Below are positions 8,209 through 17,753 of a DNA stretch of 64,000 bases, in pieces. The translations under genes were made by a program, and so were the position numbers. The DNA comes from Rhodothermales bacterium. GTDB taxonomy: Bacteria; Bacteroidota; Rhodothermia; Rhodothermales; JANQRZ01. The stretch covers positions 186,001 through 250,000 of the forward strand of contig JBDUXZ010000020.1 in assembly GCA_039944855.1 (NCBI GenBank), written 5' to 3'. Within the stretch, counting starts at the first letter, position 1. Every line of letters starts with the position of its first letter. The notes beneath the pieces are model-generated. The model was not told where the DNA came from. It was given only the letters and a program-made list of their open reading frames with translations, and made no database searches.

Positions 8209-9801
8209 ATGCTACGGCCTCACATCTCCCTTGAGTGCCTCAACGTCGGGGTGCAAAAACTCATTACTGAGTGGCCGCGACCCGGCTCACCGTCGGAACG
8301 GCAACGATTCGCGCAGTTGCAGGAGGCGTTCCCGAAACAGTTCCAAGAGGTCTTCCCCGATCCACACAGGGCACGGACCGTCGTCGTCATCCCAAGCCTC
8401 TCGTTGCCGCCGGAGGAGTTGAAAAAGATATCTGGGGTGAATCATTACGAAGAGCGAATGCTCTTCACGCTCATGCTGCTCCGCATGCCGCGGACGCGGC
8501 TGATCTTCATCACGAGCGAGCCCATCGCCCCCGGCATCATCGACTATTACCTCCAGCTTCTCCCCGGCGTGCCGAGCGTGCATGCGCAAGAACGACTCAC
8601 CTTCTGGGCATGCCACGACGCATCGCCGATTCCGCTCGCGCAAAAAGTGCTCGACCGGCCCCGCCTGATTCAGCGGATCCGTCACGGTATCGTAGACCCC
8701 AGCGCGGCACACCTCACCTGCTTCAACGCAACGGAGAGGGAGCGAACGCTCGCTGTCCGGCTCGGCATCCCGCTATACGCCTGCGACCCCGACCTCCATC
8801 ACCTCGGAACGAAGAGTGGGAGCCGCGAGGTTTTTCGGGAAGCGGGGATCCCCTTCCCCGACGGGTTCGAAAACCTCCGAGACCTAGCCGATGTGACAGA
8901 CGCACTGACGGAATTGAAACGCCGGCACCCTGCACTCCGACGCGCGGTGGTAAAGCTGGACGAAGGGTTCAGCGGCGAGGGCAATGCCGTCTTCACGTAC
9001 GGCGACGATGCGCCAGAGGGGGCCGCGCTCCACGCGTGGGTACAGGATCGGCTCCCAGAACGGCTTCGTTTCGAGGCCGCCAGCGAAACGATAGAACGAT
9101 ACGGGAGCGCCTTCGAGGAGATGGGCGGCGTCGTGGAGCTATTCGTAGAGGGTGCCGTGAAAGCCTCCCCTTCGGCGCAGTGCCGCGTGGACCCGCTGCA
9201 CAAACCCGTCGTGATCTCGACGCACGACCAGGTTCTCGGCGGGCCGACGGGACAGGTTTTCCTCGGCTGCACCTTCCCCGCTGCCGAACCCTACAGGATG
9301 GAGGTTCAACACTATGGGTGCCGCGTTGCAGAAATTCTAGCGCGCCGAGGGGCCTTAGGACGCTTCAGTGTGGACTTTGTCTCTGTCGAGAGCCAAGAGG
9401 GATGGGACCATTACGCTATCGAGATCAATCTCCGCAAGGGAGGGACAACGCATCCCTACCTCATGTTGGAGTTTCTCACGGACGGGCACTACGATGCGGA
9501 CACCGGGTGCTTCCTCACCCTCGACGATCAACCCCGTTACTACTACGCCTCCGACAACCTCGTGAGTGAGCGCTACCGTGGGTTGATCCCGCGCGACCTC
9601 GTCGAGATCGCGGTCTACCATGGCCTCCACTTCCACGGGGCGATGCAACAGGGCGTCGTGTTCCACCTCATCGGCGCGCTCTCGGAGTTCGGGAAGCTCG
9701 GCGTGCTGTGCATCGGCGACAGCCCGGAGACGGCCCGGCGGTACTACGACGACACGGTCCGCGTGCTCGACCTGGAGACGAGCGGGAACGCCCCGCCGTA
9801 A
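8209..9801 (+). CDS. ATP-grasp protein related to the peptide ligase Pgm1
   Basis: A 530-residue protein of the ATP-grasp superfamily, enzymes that activate a carboxylate as acyl-phosphate and couple it to an amine. The N-terminal third contains LIFITSEPIAPGIIDYYLQLL and a nucleotide-binding-like segment. The ATP-grasp core has VVKLDEGFSGEGNAVF, RFSVDFV and the metal-binding segment AIEINLRKGGTTHP. The C-terminal part (GVVFHLIGALSEFGKLGV, IGDSPE) matches the C-terminal domain of Pgm1-type ligases. The ATG is preferred over an in-frame TTG nine bases upstream. It stands alone with no peptide precursor next to it, so the substrate is unknown. Confidence 0.75.
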   Translation: MLRPHISLECLNVGVQKLITEWPRPGSPSERQRFAQLQEAFPKQFQEVFPDPHRARTVVVIPSLSLPPEELKKISGVNHYEERMLFTLMLLRMPRTRLIFITSEPIAPGIIDYYLQLLPGVPSVHAQERLTFWACHDASPIPLAQKVLDRPRLIQRIRHGIVDPSAAHLTCFNATERERTLAVRLGIPLYACDPDLHHLGTKSGSREVFREAGIPFPDGFENLRDLADVTDALTELKRRHPALRRAVVKLDEGFSGEGNAVFTYGDDAPEGAALHAWVQDRLPERLRFEAASETIERYGSAFEEMGGVVELFVEGAVKASPSAQCRVDPLHKPVVISTHDQVLGGPTGQVFLGCTFPAAEPYRMEVQHYGCRVAEILARRGALGRFSVDFVSVESQEGWDHYAIEINLRKGGTTHPYLMLEFLTDGHYDADTGCFLTLDDQPRYYYASDNLVSERYRGLIPRDLVEIAVYHGLHFHGAMQQGVVFHLIGALSEFGKLGVLCIGDSPETARRYYDDTVRVLDLETSGNAPP

Positions 9802-9905
9802 TGGAAGGGATTCCCCGGCACAGGGCCGACGCGGAGGGACGATACTTTCCGTGCCCGTAGGGGATGCAGCACGCCCCACTTTCCCACCCGACTCTTCCGT
9901 TCGCT

Positions 9906-11183
9906 ATGCGCATCGTTCAGGCCGCCGAAGCCGTCTCCGTCATCAAGTCCCGCGACCGCGTCTTCATCCACACCGCGGTCGCCGCGCCGCAAAGGCTAAT
10001 CGAGGCCATGACGGCGCGCGCCTCGGAGCTCCGCAGCGTCGAGGTCGTCCACCTCCACACGGAAGGCCCCGCGCCCTACGCCGCGCCGGAGCTAGGGACG
10101 AGCTTCCGCACGCGGGCGTTCTTCATCGGGGCGAACGTGCGCGACGCAATCGCGAACGGCGAAGCCGACTACATCCCCGTCTTCCTCAGCGAGGTCCCGA
10201 ACCTGTTCAAGCACGGCATCCTCCCCCTCGACGTGGCCCTCGTGCAGGTCTCCCCGCCGGACTCCCACGGCTTCTGCACGCTCGGCGTGTCAGTGGACGC
10301 CTCCCACGAAGCCGTGAAGCAGGCCCCGCTCGTCATCGCCGAGATCAACCCGAACATGCCGCGCACGCACGGCGACGGCTTCGTGCACGTGGACGACATC
10401 GACTACGCCGTCGAGGTGGACTACCCGCTCCCCGAGCACGCCCGGCCCGAACTGTCCGACGCCGAAATCGCCATCGGCCGCCACTGCGCCGGGCTCGTCG
10501 AGGACGGCGCCACGCTGCAGATGGGCATCGGCGCGATCCCCGACGCCGTGCTCGCCGCGCTGACGAGCCACCGCGACCTCGGCATCCACACGGAGATGTT
10601 CTCCGACGGCGTGATCGACCTCGTCGAACGCGGCGTGGTGACGGGCGCGAAGAAGCGCGTGCACCCCGGCAAGCTGGTCTCCTCGTTCCTCATGGGCACG
10701 CGCAAGCTCTACGACTTCGTCGATGACAACCCGCAGGTGGTGATGCTAGGCGCGGACTACGTCAACGACACCGCCGTCATCCGCCGCAATCCGAAGGTGA
10801 CGGCCATCAACAGCGCCATCGAAGTGGATCTCACCGGGCAGGTCGTGGCCGATTCGATTGGAACGCGGATGTTCTCCGGCGTCGGTGGACAGATGGACTT
10901 CATCCGTGGCGCCTCGCTCTCGCCCGGCGGCAAGCCGATCATCGCTCTCCCCTCGACGACAAACAAGGGCCACACGCGGATCACAGCGATGCTCCACCCC
11001 GGCGGCGGCGTGGTGACGACGCGGGCGCACGTCCACTACGTCGTTACCGAGTACGGCGTGGCGAACCTCTACGGGAAGAGCCTCCGCGAGCGAGCCCGTG
11101 CGCTCATCAGCATCGCGGACCCGGCGCACCGCGAGGCGCTCGAAGAAGCTGCCATCGAGCGGTTCAAGCACCTGCCGGACTGA
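9906..11183 (+). CDS. acetyl-CoA hydrolase/transferase family protein (CoA-transferase)
   Basis: A 425-residue family I CoA-transferase resembling 4-hydroxybutyrate or acetate CoA-transferases, which move CoA between carboxylic acids through a glutamyl-CoA intermediate. Visible family motifs are MGIGAIPDAVLA near residue 207, INSAIEVDLTGQV near 300 (containing the likely catalytic glutamate), GGQMDFIRGA, and VTEYGVANLYGKS near 381. The ATG giving MRIVQAAEAV is chosen over an upstream in-frame start because homologous enzymes begin close to this segment. The acid substrate cannot be told from sequence. Confidence 0.87.
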   Translation: MRIVQAAEAVSVIKSRDRVFIHTAVAAPQRLIEAMTARASELRSVEVVHLHTEGPAPYAAPELGTSFRTRAFFIGANVRDAIANGEADYIPVFLSEVPNLFKHGILPLDVALVQVSPPDSHGFCTLGVSVDASHEAVKQAPLVIAEINPNMPRTHGDGFVHVDDIDYAVEVDYPLPEHARPELSDAEIAIGRHCAGLVEDGATLQMGIGAIPDAVLAALTSHRDLGIHTEMFSDGVIDLVERGVVTGAKKRVHPGKLVSSFLMGTRKLYDFVDDNPQVVMLGADYVNDTAVIRRNPKVTAINSAIEVDLTGQVVADSIGTRMFSGVGGQMDFIRGASLSPGGKPIIALPSTTNKGHTRITAMLHPGGGVVTTRAHVHYVVTEYGVANLYGKSLRERARALISIADPAHREALEEAAIERFKHLPD

Positions 11184-11244
11184 GGATTCATGCGGGACGG
11201 ATGACGAGCGGCGTAGCTTCCGACGTCACGCCGCCCCGTCTCGC

Positions 11245-12387
11245 ATGCACATCGCCTACGCCACTGACCAACTCTTGCCGCGCACTGCGACGGACGCAGA
11301 GCAGCTGATGGCGACGGTCTCCGCGCTCGGCCGGTGCGGCGCGGTGGTGGAGGTACTCATGCCTGCCCACGCGTGGCGCCCTCCCCCGACGCCCGAGGTT
11401 CTCGCCCAGTTTTACGAGGTCACGCCGAGCTTCGCCGTCGCGCCGATTCGGGGTGCGGTTCCCACGTTTCGCGGGCTCGAAAAGGTGGTGCACGGTGCCG
11501 CTGCGGTGCGCAGCCAATCGGCGAGTGCGGCCGACGTGCTCTACACCCGCAACCTCCCGACCGTCCACGCCGCACTGCGCTGGGGACGCGCGCCCGTCGT
11601 TTATGAGACGTACCGTCCGTGGCCGGACCAGCGCCCGCGTAGCGCCCCCTCGTTCCGCCGGATGTTCGAGCACCCGCGTTTCCTCGGTGCCGTGCTCCAC
11701 TCCGACCTCGCTGCCGAGAGCTACCGGCGGATCGGCGCGACCGACGACCAGTTGCTCGTCGCGCACAACGGGTACGATCCAGCCCGGATCGAGCCCATCC
11801 TCAGCCGAGCGGAGGCGCGAGCGCAAACGGGCCTGCCTCCCGACCGGCCGACGGTCACGTATGCCGGGCACATCTCGCTCGACAAAGGGCTCGGCCTCGT
11901 GCTCGATCTCGCCGAAGCCCTGTCTGGCGTGCAATTCGTCCTCGTCGGGTCGAAGGGCGAGGGGCCGGTGGAGCGCCGCGCCGCTGCGATGGGGAATGTG
12001 ACCGTTGTGGCGTGGCAGCGGTTCTCGGAGACGGTGCCGTACCTCTACGCCGCCGACGTACTCCTCATTCCCCCGACGCGCGGCCCGCTCGAAGCCGTCG
12101 GCAACACCGTGCTGCCGATGAAGACGTTCCTCTACATGGCGACGGAGCGACCCATCCTCGGCCCCGCCACGCGCGACCTCACCGAAGTGCTGGCCGACGG
12201 AGTGTCCGCCCGCCTCCTCCCCCCCGACGACGTTGGCTCCGCCATCGCTGCCCTCCGCGATCTCCTGTCGGACGACGCCCTCCAGCGCCGGCTCGCGGCG
12301 GCGGCGAGGGCGAACGTGCAGACGTGGGACGAACGCGCCGCGCGCGTGCTCGCGTTCGTCGAGGCGCGGCTGAAGACCCCAGCGTAG
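11245..12387 (+). CDS. glycosyltransferase, GT4-like
   Basis: A 380-residue GT-B fold enzyme that probably transfers a nucleotide-activated sugar to a surface glycan. The acceptor-side domain starts MHIAYATDQLLPRTATDAEQL. The donor side includes PTVTYAGHISLDKGLGLVLDLAEAL, FVLVGSKGEGP and YLYAADVLLIPPTR, matching the glycosyltransferase group 1 pattern. It faces the flippase gene with a single base between stop codons and belongs to a cluster of envelope-polysaccharide genes. Confidence 0.8.
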   Translation: MHIAYATDQLLPRTATDAEQLMATVSALGRCGAVVEVLMPAHAWRPPPTPEVLAQFYEVTPSFAVAPIRGAVPTFRGLEKVVHGAAAVRSQSASAADVLYTRNLPTVHAALRWGRAPVVYETYRPWPDQRPRSAPSFRRMFEHPRFLGAVLHSDLAAESYRRIGATDDQLLVAHNGYDPARIEPILSRAEARAQTGLPPDRPTVTYAGHISLDKGLGLVLDLAEALSGVQFVLVGSKGEGPVERRAAAMGNVTVVAWQRFSETVPYLYAADVLLIPPTRGPLEAVGNTVLPMKTFLYMATERPILGPATRDLTEVLADGVSARLLPPDDVGSAIAALRDLLSDDALQRRLAAAARANVQTWDERAARVLAFVEARLKTPA

Positions 12388-12388
12388 C

Positions 12389-13888
12389 TCACGGCTCGGC
12401 GGCCGGCTCCGCCGCAGGCGGCGGGCCGACGGGCGGCCCGGCCCGGCCCGGCAGCGCCCACAGCACGAGGCCATAGGCCGCCACGCTCGCTAGCCCGATT
12501 CCGATCCGCGCAGCCGGTGCGAGATCGTTGAAAGGCAGCGCAGACCCAGCCGCGAGCACCACGCCGAGCCCAACGAGCCCGGCCACATGGGGACGATACA
12601 CCTCGCGGAGTTGCATCGGCACGCCGACGATCCGGCTGGCCTGCGTGACCTCTAAGGCGGCGAGCGCGAGGGCACCGAGCGCCGAGGCCGCCGCCGCCCC
12701 AGCCATCCCGAAACGGGGGATGAGGACGAAGTTCATCCCTACGTTCACGACGCCGATCGTGGCGCTGTTGATCAGGTTGAGCCGGGAGTGCCCCGTCATC
12801 ACGACCACGTTCCCCGCCAGCCCGAACCCGTTGATGAGGTACGGAACGGGTAGCAACCACAGCATGAACGCCACCGTCCCGTCGTAGCCGGGGTAAAAGA
12901 TGCGGAGGAGATCCGCGTGAAGCGTGGCGACGAGGAGGATGGCCGGGACGGCGAGCGTGGCGGTCCACCGCGCCGTCGAGGAGTAGACACGACCCAACGT
13001 CGCTAGATCGCCCTGCGCATAGAGCCGTGAGATCTGTGGGGCGAGCGCCCCGGAGAACGCGAGCTTGACCTGCCGGAGTTCGCGGACAACGCCCGATCCC
13101 GCCCCATACACCCCGACAGCGGCCGCGCTCGCCCCGAGCGCGCCGAGCATCAGCACGTCGATCCCGGTCAGGAATCGGTTCAGCGTCATGTTCAGATTTT
13201 GCGGGAGGGCGAACCCCAGCAGTTCGCGGTTGAGCCGGAAGCGCCGGAGCGCGCGGCCGAGCGGGCGCCATTCGAACTCTCGCCCGTAGATCCCGATCGC
13301 TGCGAGGCCGGACAGCACCTGCGACAGCACCCACGCGATCACAAGCCCCTCGACGGTCGGCAGCGTGCTGTGGATCAGGAAGGCCGCGCCGAAAAGGGTG
13401 AGCGGCTTGAGCCCGCCGGCGATGAACGCGTCGTACCGCATGATGCGGAGCCCCTGCGTAGCGGCGAGCACGACGCGCTCGAAGGCCATCAGGGGCAGCA
13501 CGAGGGCCATCACGCGCACGGCTGGTGCGAGCTCGGCCCCGAAGTCGTACGTAGCCTGGAGAGCCGGAGCCCCCAGCGCCTGCGCCCCGGCCACGATCAC
13601 GAGCGCGCCGCCCAGGCTGAAACCAAACGCGTTCGCGAGGGCGTCGTATAGCTTCTCTCGATCCTCTTCCGCGTAGCGTGCGACGTAGCGCACCGCCGCA
13701 TCGCGGAAGCCCGACGTCAGCAGCGCCACGGCGATCTCGACGAGCGCCGCCGCCGATACGTACACCCCAAACACCTCGGCCCCGTAGAGCCGTGTAACGA
13801 CGAGGAGAAACGCCGGGCCCGCGATCTTCCCCGCGATCCCGAGGAAGTTGACGAGCGCGCCCCGCTGGAGCTCCTTCTCGATGCTCAT
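12389..13888 (-). CDS. polysaccharide flippase, Wzx/MATE-like
   Basis: A 499-residue polytopic membrane protein with about 12-14 predicted helices and the typical Wzx N-terminus (GALVNFLGIAGKIAGPAFLLVVTRLYGAE). It also shows SGFRDAAVRYVARYAEED and FALPQNLNMTLNRFLTGIDVLMLG, a pattern of PST-type exporters. It would move undecaprenyl-linked glycan units across the inner membrane. It lies six bases downstream of a GT4 gene on the same strand, so the two form an operon. A proline/alanine-rich tail of about 20 residues ends the protein. Confidence 0.87.
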   Translation of the reverse strand: MSIEKELQRGALVNFLGIAGKIAGPAFLLVVTRLYGAEVFGVYVSAAALVEIAVALLTSGFRDAAVRYVARYAEEDREKLYDALANAFGFSLGGALVIVAGAQALGAPALQATYDFGAELAPAVRVMALVLPLMAFERVVLAATQGLRIMRYDAFIAGGLKPLTLFGAAFLIHSTLPTVEGLVIAWVLSQVLSGLAAIGIYGREFEWRPLGRALRRFRLNRELLGFALPQNLNMTLNRFLTGIDVLMLGALGASAAAVGVYGAGSGVVRELRQVKLAFSGALAPQISRLYAQGDLATLGRVYSSTARWTATLAVPAILLVATLHADLLRIFYPGYDGTVAFMLWLLPVPYLINGFGLAGNVVVMTGHSRLNLINSATIGVVNVGMNFVLIPRFGMAGAAAASALGALALAALEVTQASRIVGVPMQLREVYRPHVAGLVGLGVVLAAGSALPFNDLAPAARIGIGLASVAAYGLVLWALPGRAGPPVGPPPAAEPAAEP

Positions 13889-13894
13889 CGCCCG

Positions 13895-15028
13895 TCAGCG
13901 CCGGACGGCGTCGTAGTGCGCTTCCAGTTCCGCCACCTGCTTGTGGAGGTCAAACTCGCGCTCCATCTTCGCACGCCCCGCCTTGCCCATCGCACGACGA
14001 AGCTCGGCATCGTCGAGGAGGGCGATGAGCCGGTCGGCGAGGGCGGGTACGTTGCGTTCGGGCACGAGGAACCCGGTCTCGCCGTCCTCGACGAGTTGGG
14101 GGATGCCGGCGTGGACGGTGCTCAGCACGGGGAGCTCGGACGCGCTCGCCTCCCGAATCGTGATCGGGCTCCCCTCGCGGTCGTGATCGCGTGCGACGAC
14201 GCTCGGTGCCATCAGCACATCGGCCGTTCGCATGAGGGCGGCGACCTCCGCCGCCGCGAGCACCCCGGGAAAATCGACGTCTGCTCCCAAGCCCGCCTCC
14301 GCGACGAATCGGTGCAGCATGGATTTCAACTCGCCCCCGCCCGCGACCGTCAGACGCGCCGCGCGCCCCTGGCGGCGCGCTTCGGCGAACGCGCGGAGGC
14401 CGTAGATCAACCCCTTCTTCTCGGTGAACCGCCCGACCATCACGACGTGAGGCGGACCAACGCTCCGCTCACCCCCCCCGTCGAACTTCGTGAGGTCGAT
14501 GCCGAGGTGGTGCAGCTTCACAGCCTGAGGCCGACCGCTGAGGTCGGCGAGCAACTCCTGCAACTCCAGGCTGACGGCGAGCATGAGATCGGCCTGCTGG
14601 AAGATGGAGGGCGCGCGGAGCACGTAGCGCCAGCGCCGGGGCTCGTAGCGTTGGCTCCCGAGGAGCGCGGCCACATCGTTCCCGTGGAACGTTACGACGA
14701 GGGGGAGCTTGTGCCTCCGCGCGTAGGGCAGCGCATAGACGGCGCCGGTACCGAAGTGGGCGTGGATCAGCGCGTAGTCGTGCTGTTCGAAGTGGCGGTG
14801 GAAGGGCGGCCACGTCCCGAGCCGCTCGTAAAGCCCGCTTTGGACCGGCCCGCCGGGCGTGTGGATGCGCGCGGGGTCGTACGGGAAGCGATCCGCGTTC
14901 AGCCGCTCCTTACAGAAGACGTCAGCGACGTAGCGCGTGTGCGCGCAGACCTCGTCGTGGACGAACGTCTGCGAGTACGGGAGGAACGAGGTCGAAAAAA
15001 GGGCGAACGGCGTGGGAGGGACGGCCAT
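13895..15028 (-). CDS. glycosyltransferase family 4 protein
   Basis: A 377-residue GT-B enzyme. The N-terminal domain has IHAHFGTGAVYALPYARR and VVTFHGNDVAALLG, resembling colanic-acid-type glycosyltransferases. The C-terminal donor domain has VMVGRFTEKKGLIYGLRAFAE, TVAGGGELKSML, and the EX7E-like segment GSPITIREASASELPVLST followed by GIPQLVEDGETGFLVP. It is the first gene of a two-gene operon with the flippase. TAGCTTGA, about 35 bases upstream, fits the recurring promoter element of this window. Confidence 0.9.
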   Translation of the reverse strand: MAVPPTPFALFSTSFLPYSQTFVHDEVCAHTRYVADVFCKERLNADRFPYDPARIHTPGGPVQSGLYERLGTWPPFHRHFEQHDYALIHAHFGTGAVYALPYARRHKLPLVVTFHGNDVAALLGSQRYEPRRWRYVLRAPSIFQQADLMLAVSLELQELLADLSGRPQAVKLHHLGIDLTKFDGGGERSVGPPHVVMVGRFTEKKGLIYGLRAFAEARRQGRAARLTVAGGGELKSMLHRFVAEAGLGADVDFPGVLAAAEVAALMRTADVLMAPSVVARDHDREGSPITIREASASELPVLSTVHAGIPQLVEDGETGFLVPERNVPALADRLIALLDDAELRRAMGKAGRAKMEREFDLHKQVAELEAHYDAVRR

Positions 15029-15122
15029 AAGTTCGATCTGCCATGAGGTCTGGCGGAGCCATCAAGCTACCGCCACCAGCAAAGCCTCTCAAATGAAGGT
15101 TTGACCGCAGCCGCGCCGCCGT

Positions 15123-16310
15123 ATGAACGTCCTCGTCTGGGCCACGACCTTCGGTGCCGACCTCTGGAGCCTCGCCCGATACCTCGACCAGCGGCCCGAC
15201 TGCACCGTCCGCGTCGTCCTCGACGACCCGGCGACGTTCCGGCGCGAAGGCGTGGCGCACCTCTTCCCACTCGACCGTACGAAGCTCATCAAGCGGCGTC
15301 CGTGGCACCGATTCGTCGGGGTGCCGGGGTTCCGGCCAGACATCACGGTGATGGATAACCGCGTGCCGCTGCGTGCGCCCTCCCCCGCCGGGCTGATGCT
15401 GTGGCACGGCTTCGGCTGGCGCGGCCCGAACAACGCCGACGGGGACTTCGCATGGCTCCACCACTCCATCCGCTCGGCCTTCGGCGATGCGCGCGTTCCG
15501 AACCCGCGCTTCCGCTGGCAGTGCTTCGGGCCGTGGGATCTGGGGCACCGCACGGCCGTCAGCGGCTTCGCGCCCGAGAACTGCCGGCTCATCGGCGCCG
15601 TCAGCCATGACGACCTCCGCATCCCGCTCGACCGCGCGCTCGCGCAGCCGTTTTACCCCTTCGATCTGAAGCGCAAAACGGTCCTCCTCGCGCCGACGTG
15701 GCACTACGGCGAGGTCTTCGCCCACTGGGGCACCGACGCCGACCTCTTCGACCGTCTGCTCGCCCACCTCCACCGCCGCGAAGCGAACGTCATCCTCCGC
15801 CTCCACGACTCGTTCCGCTTCCCCCGTCCGTACCGTCGGTTTCTGGACGACCTCGCGCGGCGCTATCCGAACGTCCTCCTCAAGTTCAAAGACCGTCATC
15901 CCGACAACTTCCTCGACCTGCAGGTCGCCGACGTGCTCGTCACCAACTTCTCGTCGATCGCGAACCTGTTCTACGCCACGCTACGGCCGACCGTCCACGT
16001 CTACCCCGTCGCGAGCGCAGACGAAGCGTTCATGGAGCGGCAGTACACCGTGTTCGGCGTCCGCGAGAAGCCCGTCGAATCTGCCCGTTTCATCTGGAAG
16101 CTGCCGCCGGAGGACAACGGCGGCCTCCTCGCCCACGACTTCGACGAGATGATGACGCAGATCGACCGGGGGCTCGACGAGCCGGACTGCTGCCGCGACC
16201 GCGCGCAGGACTTCCTCGACCGGCACATGCTCGGCGCAGACGGAGGGAATGCCGAGCGCGCGTGGGCCGTGATGCAAGAGGTGGTGACCACGGCACAGGC
16301 CGCCCGGTAA
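15123..16310 (+). CDS. CDP-glycerol glycerophosphotransferase-like protein (TagB/TarF family)
   Basis: A 395-residue protein resembling the teichoic-acid polymer enzymes that transfer polyol-phosphate from a CDP-polyol. Visible features are LMLWHGFGWRG near residue 92, the VLLAPTWHYGE motif after about residue 185, VILRLHDSF, and the C-terminal DVLVTNFSSIANLFYATLRPTVHVYP, which matches the family's D-x-x-x-T-D/N-x-S-S donor-site segment. In a Gram-negative envelope locus it more likely phosphodecorates a surface glycan than builds teichoic acid. The next two genes make inositol-phosphate and probably CDP-inositol, a possible donor. Confidence 0.72.
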   Translation: MNVLVWATTFGADLWSLARYLDQRPDCTVRVVLDDPATFRREGVAHLFPLDRTKLIKRRPWHRFVGVPGFRPDITVMDNRVPLRAPSPAGLMLWHGFGWRGPNNADGDFAWLHHSIRSAFGDARVPNPRFRWQCFGPWDLGHRTAVSGFAPENCRLIGAVSHDDLRIPLDRALAQPFYPFDLKRKTVLLAPTWHYGEVFAHWGTDADLFDRLLAHLHRREANVILRLHDSFRFPRPYRRFLDDLARRYPNVLLKFKDRHPDNFLDLQVADVLVTNFSSIANLFYATLRPTVHVYPVASADEAFMERQYTVFGVREKPVESARFIWKLPPEDNGGLLAHDFDEMMTQIDRGLDEPDCCRDRAQDFLDRHMLGADGGNAERAWAVMQEVVTTAQAAR

Positions 16311-16371
16311 GCGACGTCGTGAGGATGGGCTGAATTGCACACGCGGCGGGATACCCCTTTCGCGACACCGG

Positions 16372-16379
16372 TATATTCG
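16372..16379 (+). promoter_or_regulatory. candidate promoter element (TATATTCG) of the inositol-phosphate operon
   Basis: TATATTCG lies about 43 bases before the chosen GTG start of the synthase gene and fits the TAnnTT element seen before many genes here. Its position argues against the in-frame TTG further upstream being the start. Confidence 0.4.
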
Positions 16380-16421
16380 GCCGATTTACCCCACGGCATT
16401 CTCTCTCCAACCGCTGCCTCC

Positions 16422-17753
16422 GTGCCCAACACCCTCCCCGCCCACGACGGCAAACTCCTCGTCCTCCTCCCCGGAATGGGCGCCGTCGCCACCACGTTCA
16501 TCGCCGGCGTCGAAGCCGTGCGGCGTGGCACCGCGCAGCCCTTCGGCTCGCTCTCGCAGATGCAGACGATCCGCCTCGGCAAGCGCTCCGAGAACCGGAA
16601 CCCGCTCATCCGCGACTTCCTCCCCCTCGCCCCGCTCGACGACCTCGTCTTCGCTGGGTGGGACCCGATCCCGGACGACGTGTACGACGCCGCCGTGCGC
16701 GCCGGCGTGCTCGACGACCGCGACCTCGCCGAGATGGCGGACTTCCTCCACGGCATCGAGCCGATGACCGCGGCGTTCGACCAGCAGTACGTCAAGCGGC
16801 TCGACGGTACGCACGTCAAGCAGGGCGAGACGAAGTGGGACCTCGCCGAGCAGCTCCGCGCCGACATCCGGGCGAAGAAAGAGGAGACCGGTGCCACGCG
16901 CGCCGTGATGGTGTGGTGCGGCTCGACGGAGGTCTACCTCTCCCCCGCTCCCTGCCACATGAGCCCCGAGGCCTTCGAGCAGGGCATGAAGGACAACGAC
17001 CCGGCGATCGCGCCGAGCCAGCTCTACGCCTACGCCGCGATCATGGAGGACGTGCCGTACGCGAACGGCGCCCCCAACCTTTCGGCCGATTTCCCCGCGC
17101 TCGAACAGCTCGCGGAGCAGCGCGGCGTGCCGATCACGGGCAAGGACTTCAAGACCGGGCAGACGATGATGAAGACGATCCTCGCCCCCGGCCTCAAAGC
17201 CCGCATGCTCGGCGTCAACGGCTGGTTCTCGACCAACATCCTCGGCAACCGCGATGGCGAAATCCTCGACGACGTGGACTCGTTCCGCTCCAAAGAGGTC
17301 ACGAAGGCCGGCGTGCTCGACACCATCTTCCAGCCCGAAACCTACCCCTCGCTCTACGGCGACCTCTACCACAAAGTCCGCATCAACTACTACCCGCCGC
17401 ACGGCGACGCGAAGGAGGGCTGGGACAACATCGACATCTTCGGCTGGCTCGGCTACAAGATGCAGATCAAGGTCAACTTCCTCTGCCGCGACTCGATCCT
17501 CGCCGCGCCGATCGTGCTCGACCTCGCGCTCTTCCTCGACCTCGCGGGTCGCGCCGGCCGCTCGGGCATCCAAGAGTGGCTCTCGTTCTACTTCAAGAGC
17601 CCGCACACGCCCTCCGGCCACGTGCAGGAGCACGACCTCTTCATCCAGCACTTCCGGCTGAAGAACACGCTCCGCGTGATGGGCGGCGAAGAGCCGATCA
17701 CCCACCTCTCCGAGCACTTCGAGGAGCACACCGAGATTGAGGAAGCAGAGTGA
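16422..17753 (+). CDS. ino1: inositol-3-phosphate synthase
   Basis: A 443-residue NAD-dependent enzyme that converts glucose-6-phosphate to inositol-phosphate, the only de novo route to inositol. The dinucleotide-binding GMGAVATTFIAGV is near residue 17. The conserved VMVWCGSTEVY, KDFKTGQTMMKT, NGWFSTNILGNRDG and YYPPHGDAKEGWDNID segments mark the myo-inositol-phosphate synthase family. The GTG giving VPNTLPAHDG is preferred because the longer frame would start upstream of the promoter-like TATATTCG. The stop overlaps the next start by four bases, so the synthase and cytidylyltransferase are translationally coupled. Confidence 0.93.
   Translation: MPNTLPAHDGKLLVLLPGMGAVATTFIAGVEAVRRGTAQPFGSLSQMQTIRLGKRSENRNPLIRDFLPLAPLDDLVFAGWDPIPDDVYDAAVRAGVLDDRDLAEMADFLHGIEPMTAAFDQQYVKRLDGTHVKQGETKWDLAEQLRADIRAKKEETGATRAVMVWCGSTEVYLSPAPCHMSPEAFEQGMKDNDPAIAPSQLYAYAAIMEDVPYANGAPNLSADFPALEQLAEQRGVPITGKDFKTGQTMMKTILAPGLKARMLGVNGWFSTNILGNRDGEILDDVDSFRSKEVTKAGVLDTIFQPETYPSLYGDLYHKVRINYYPPHGDAKEGWDNIDIFGWLGYKMQIKVNFLCRDSILAAPIVLDLALFLDLAGRAGRSGIQEWLSFYFKSPHTPSGHVQEHDLFIQHFRLKNTLRVMGGEEPITHLSEHFEEHTEIEEAE

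Noticed and set aside
12132-13334. A 400-codon frame overlapping the flippase in another frame
   Set aside because: Arg/Ala/Pro-rich with no recognisable domain, inside a clear Wzx-like gene.
16335-16421. TTG start for the inositol-phosphate synthase, adding 29 residues
   Set aside because: It lies upstream of the promoter-like TATATTCG and the extra residues are not part of the family; the GTG start is preferred.
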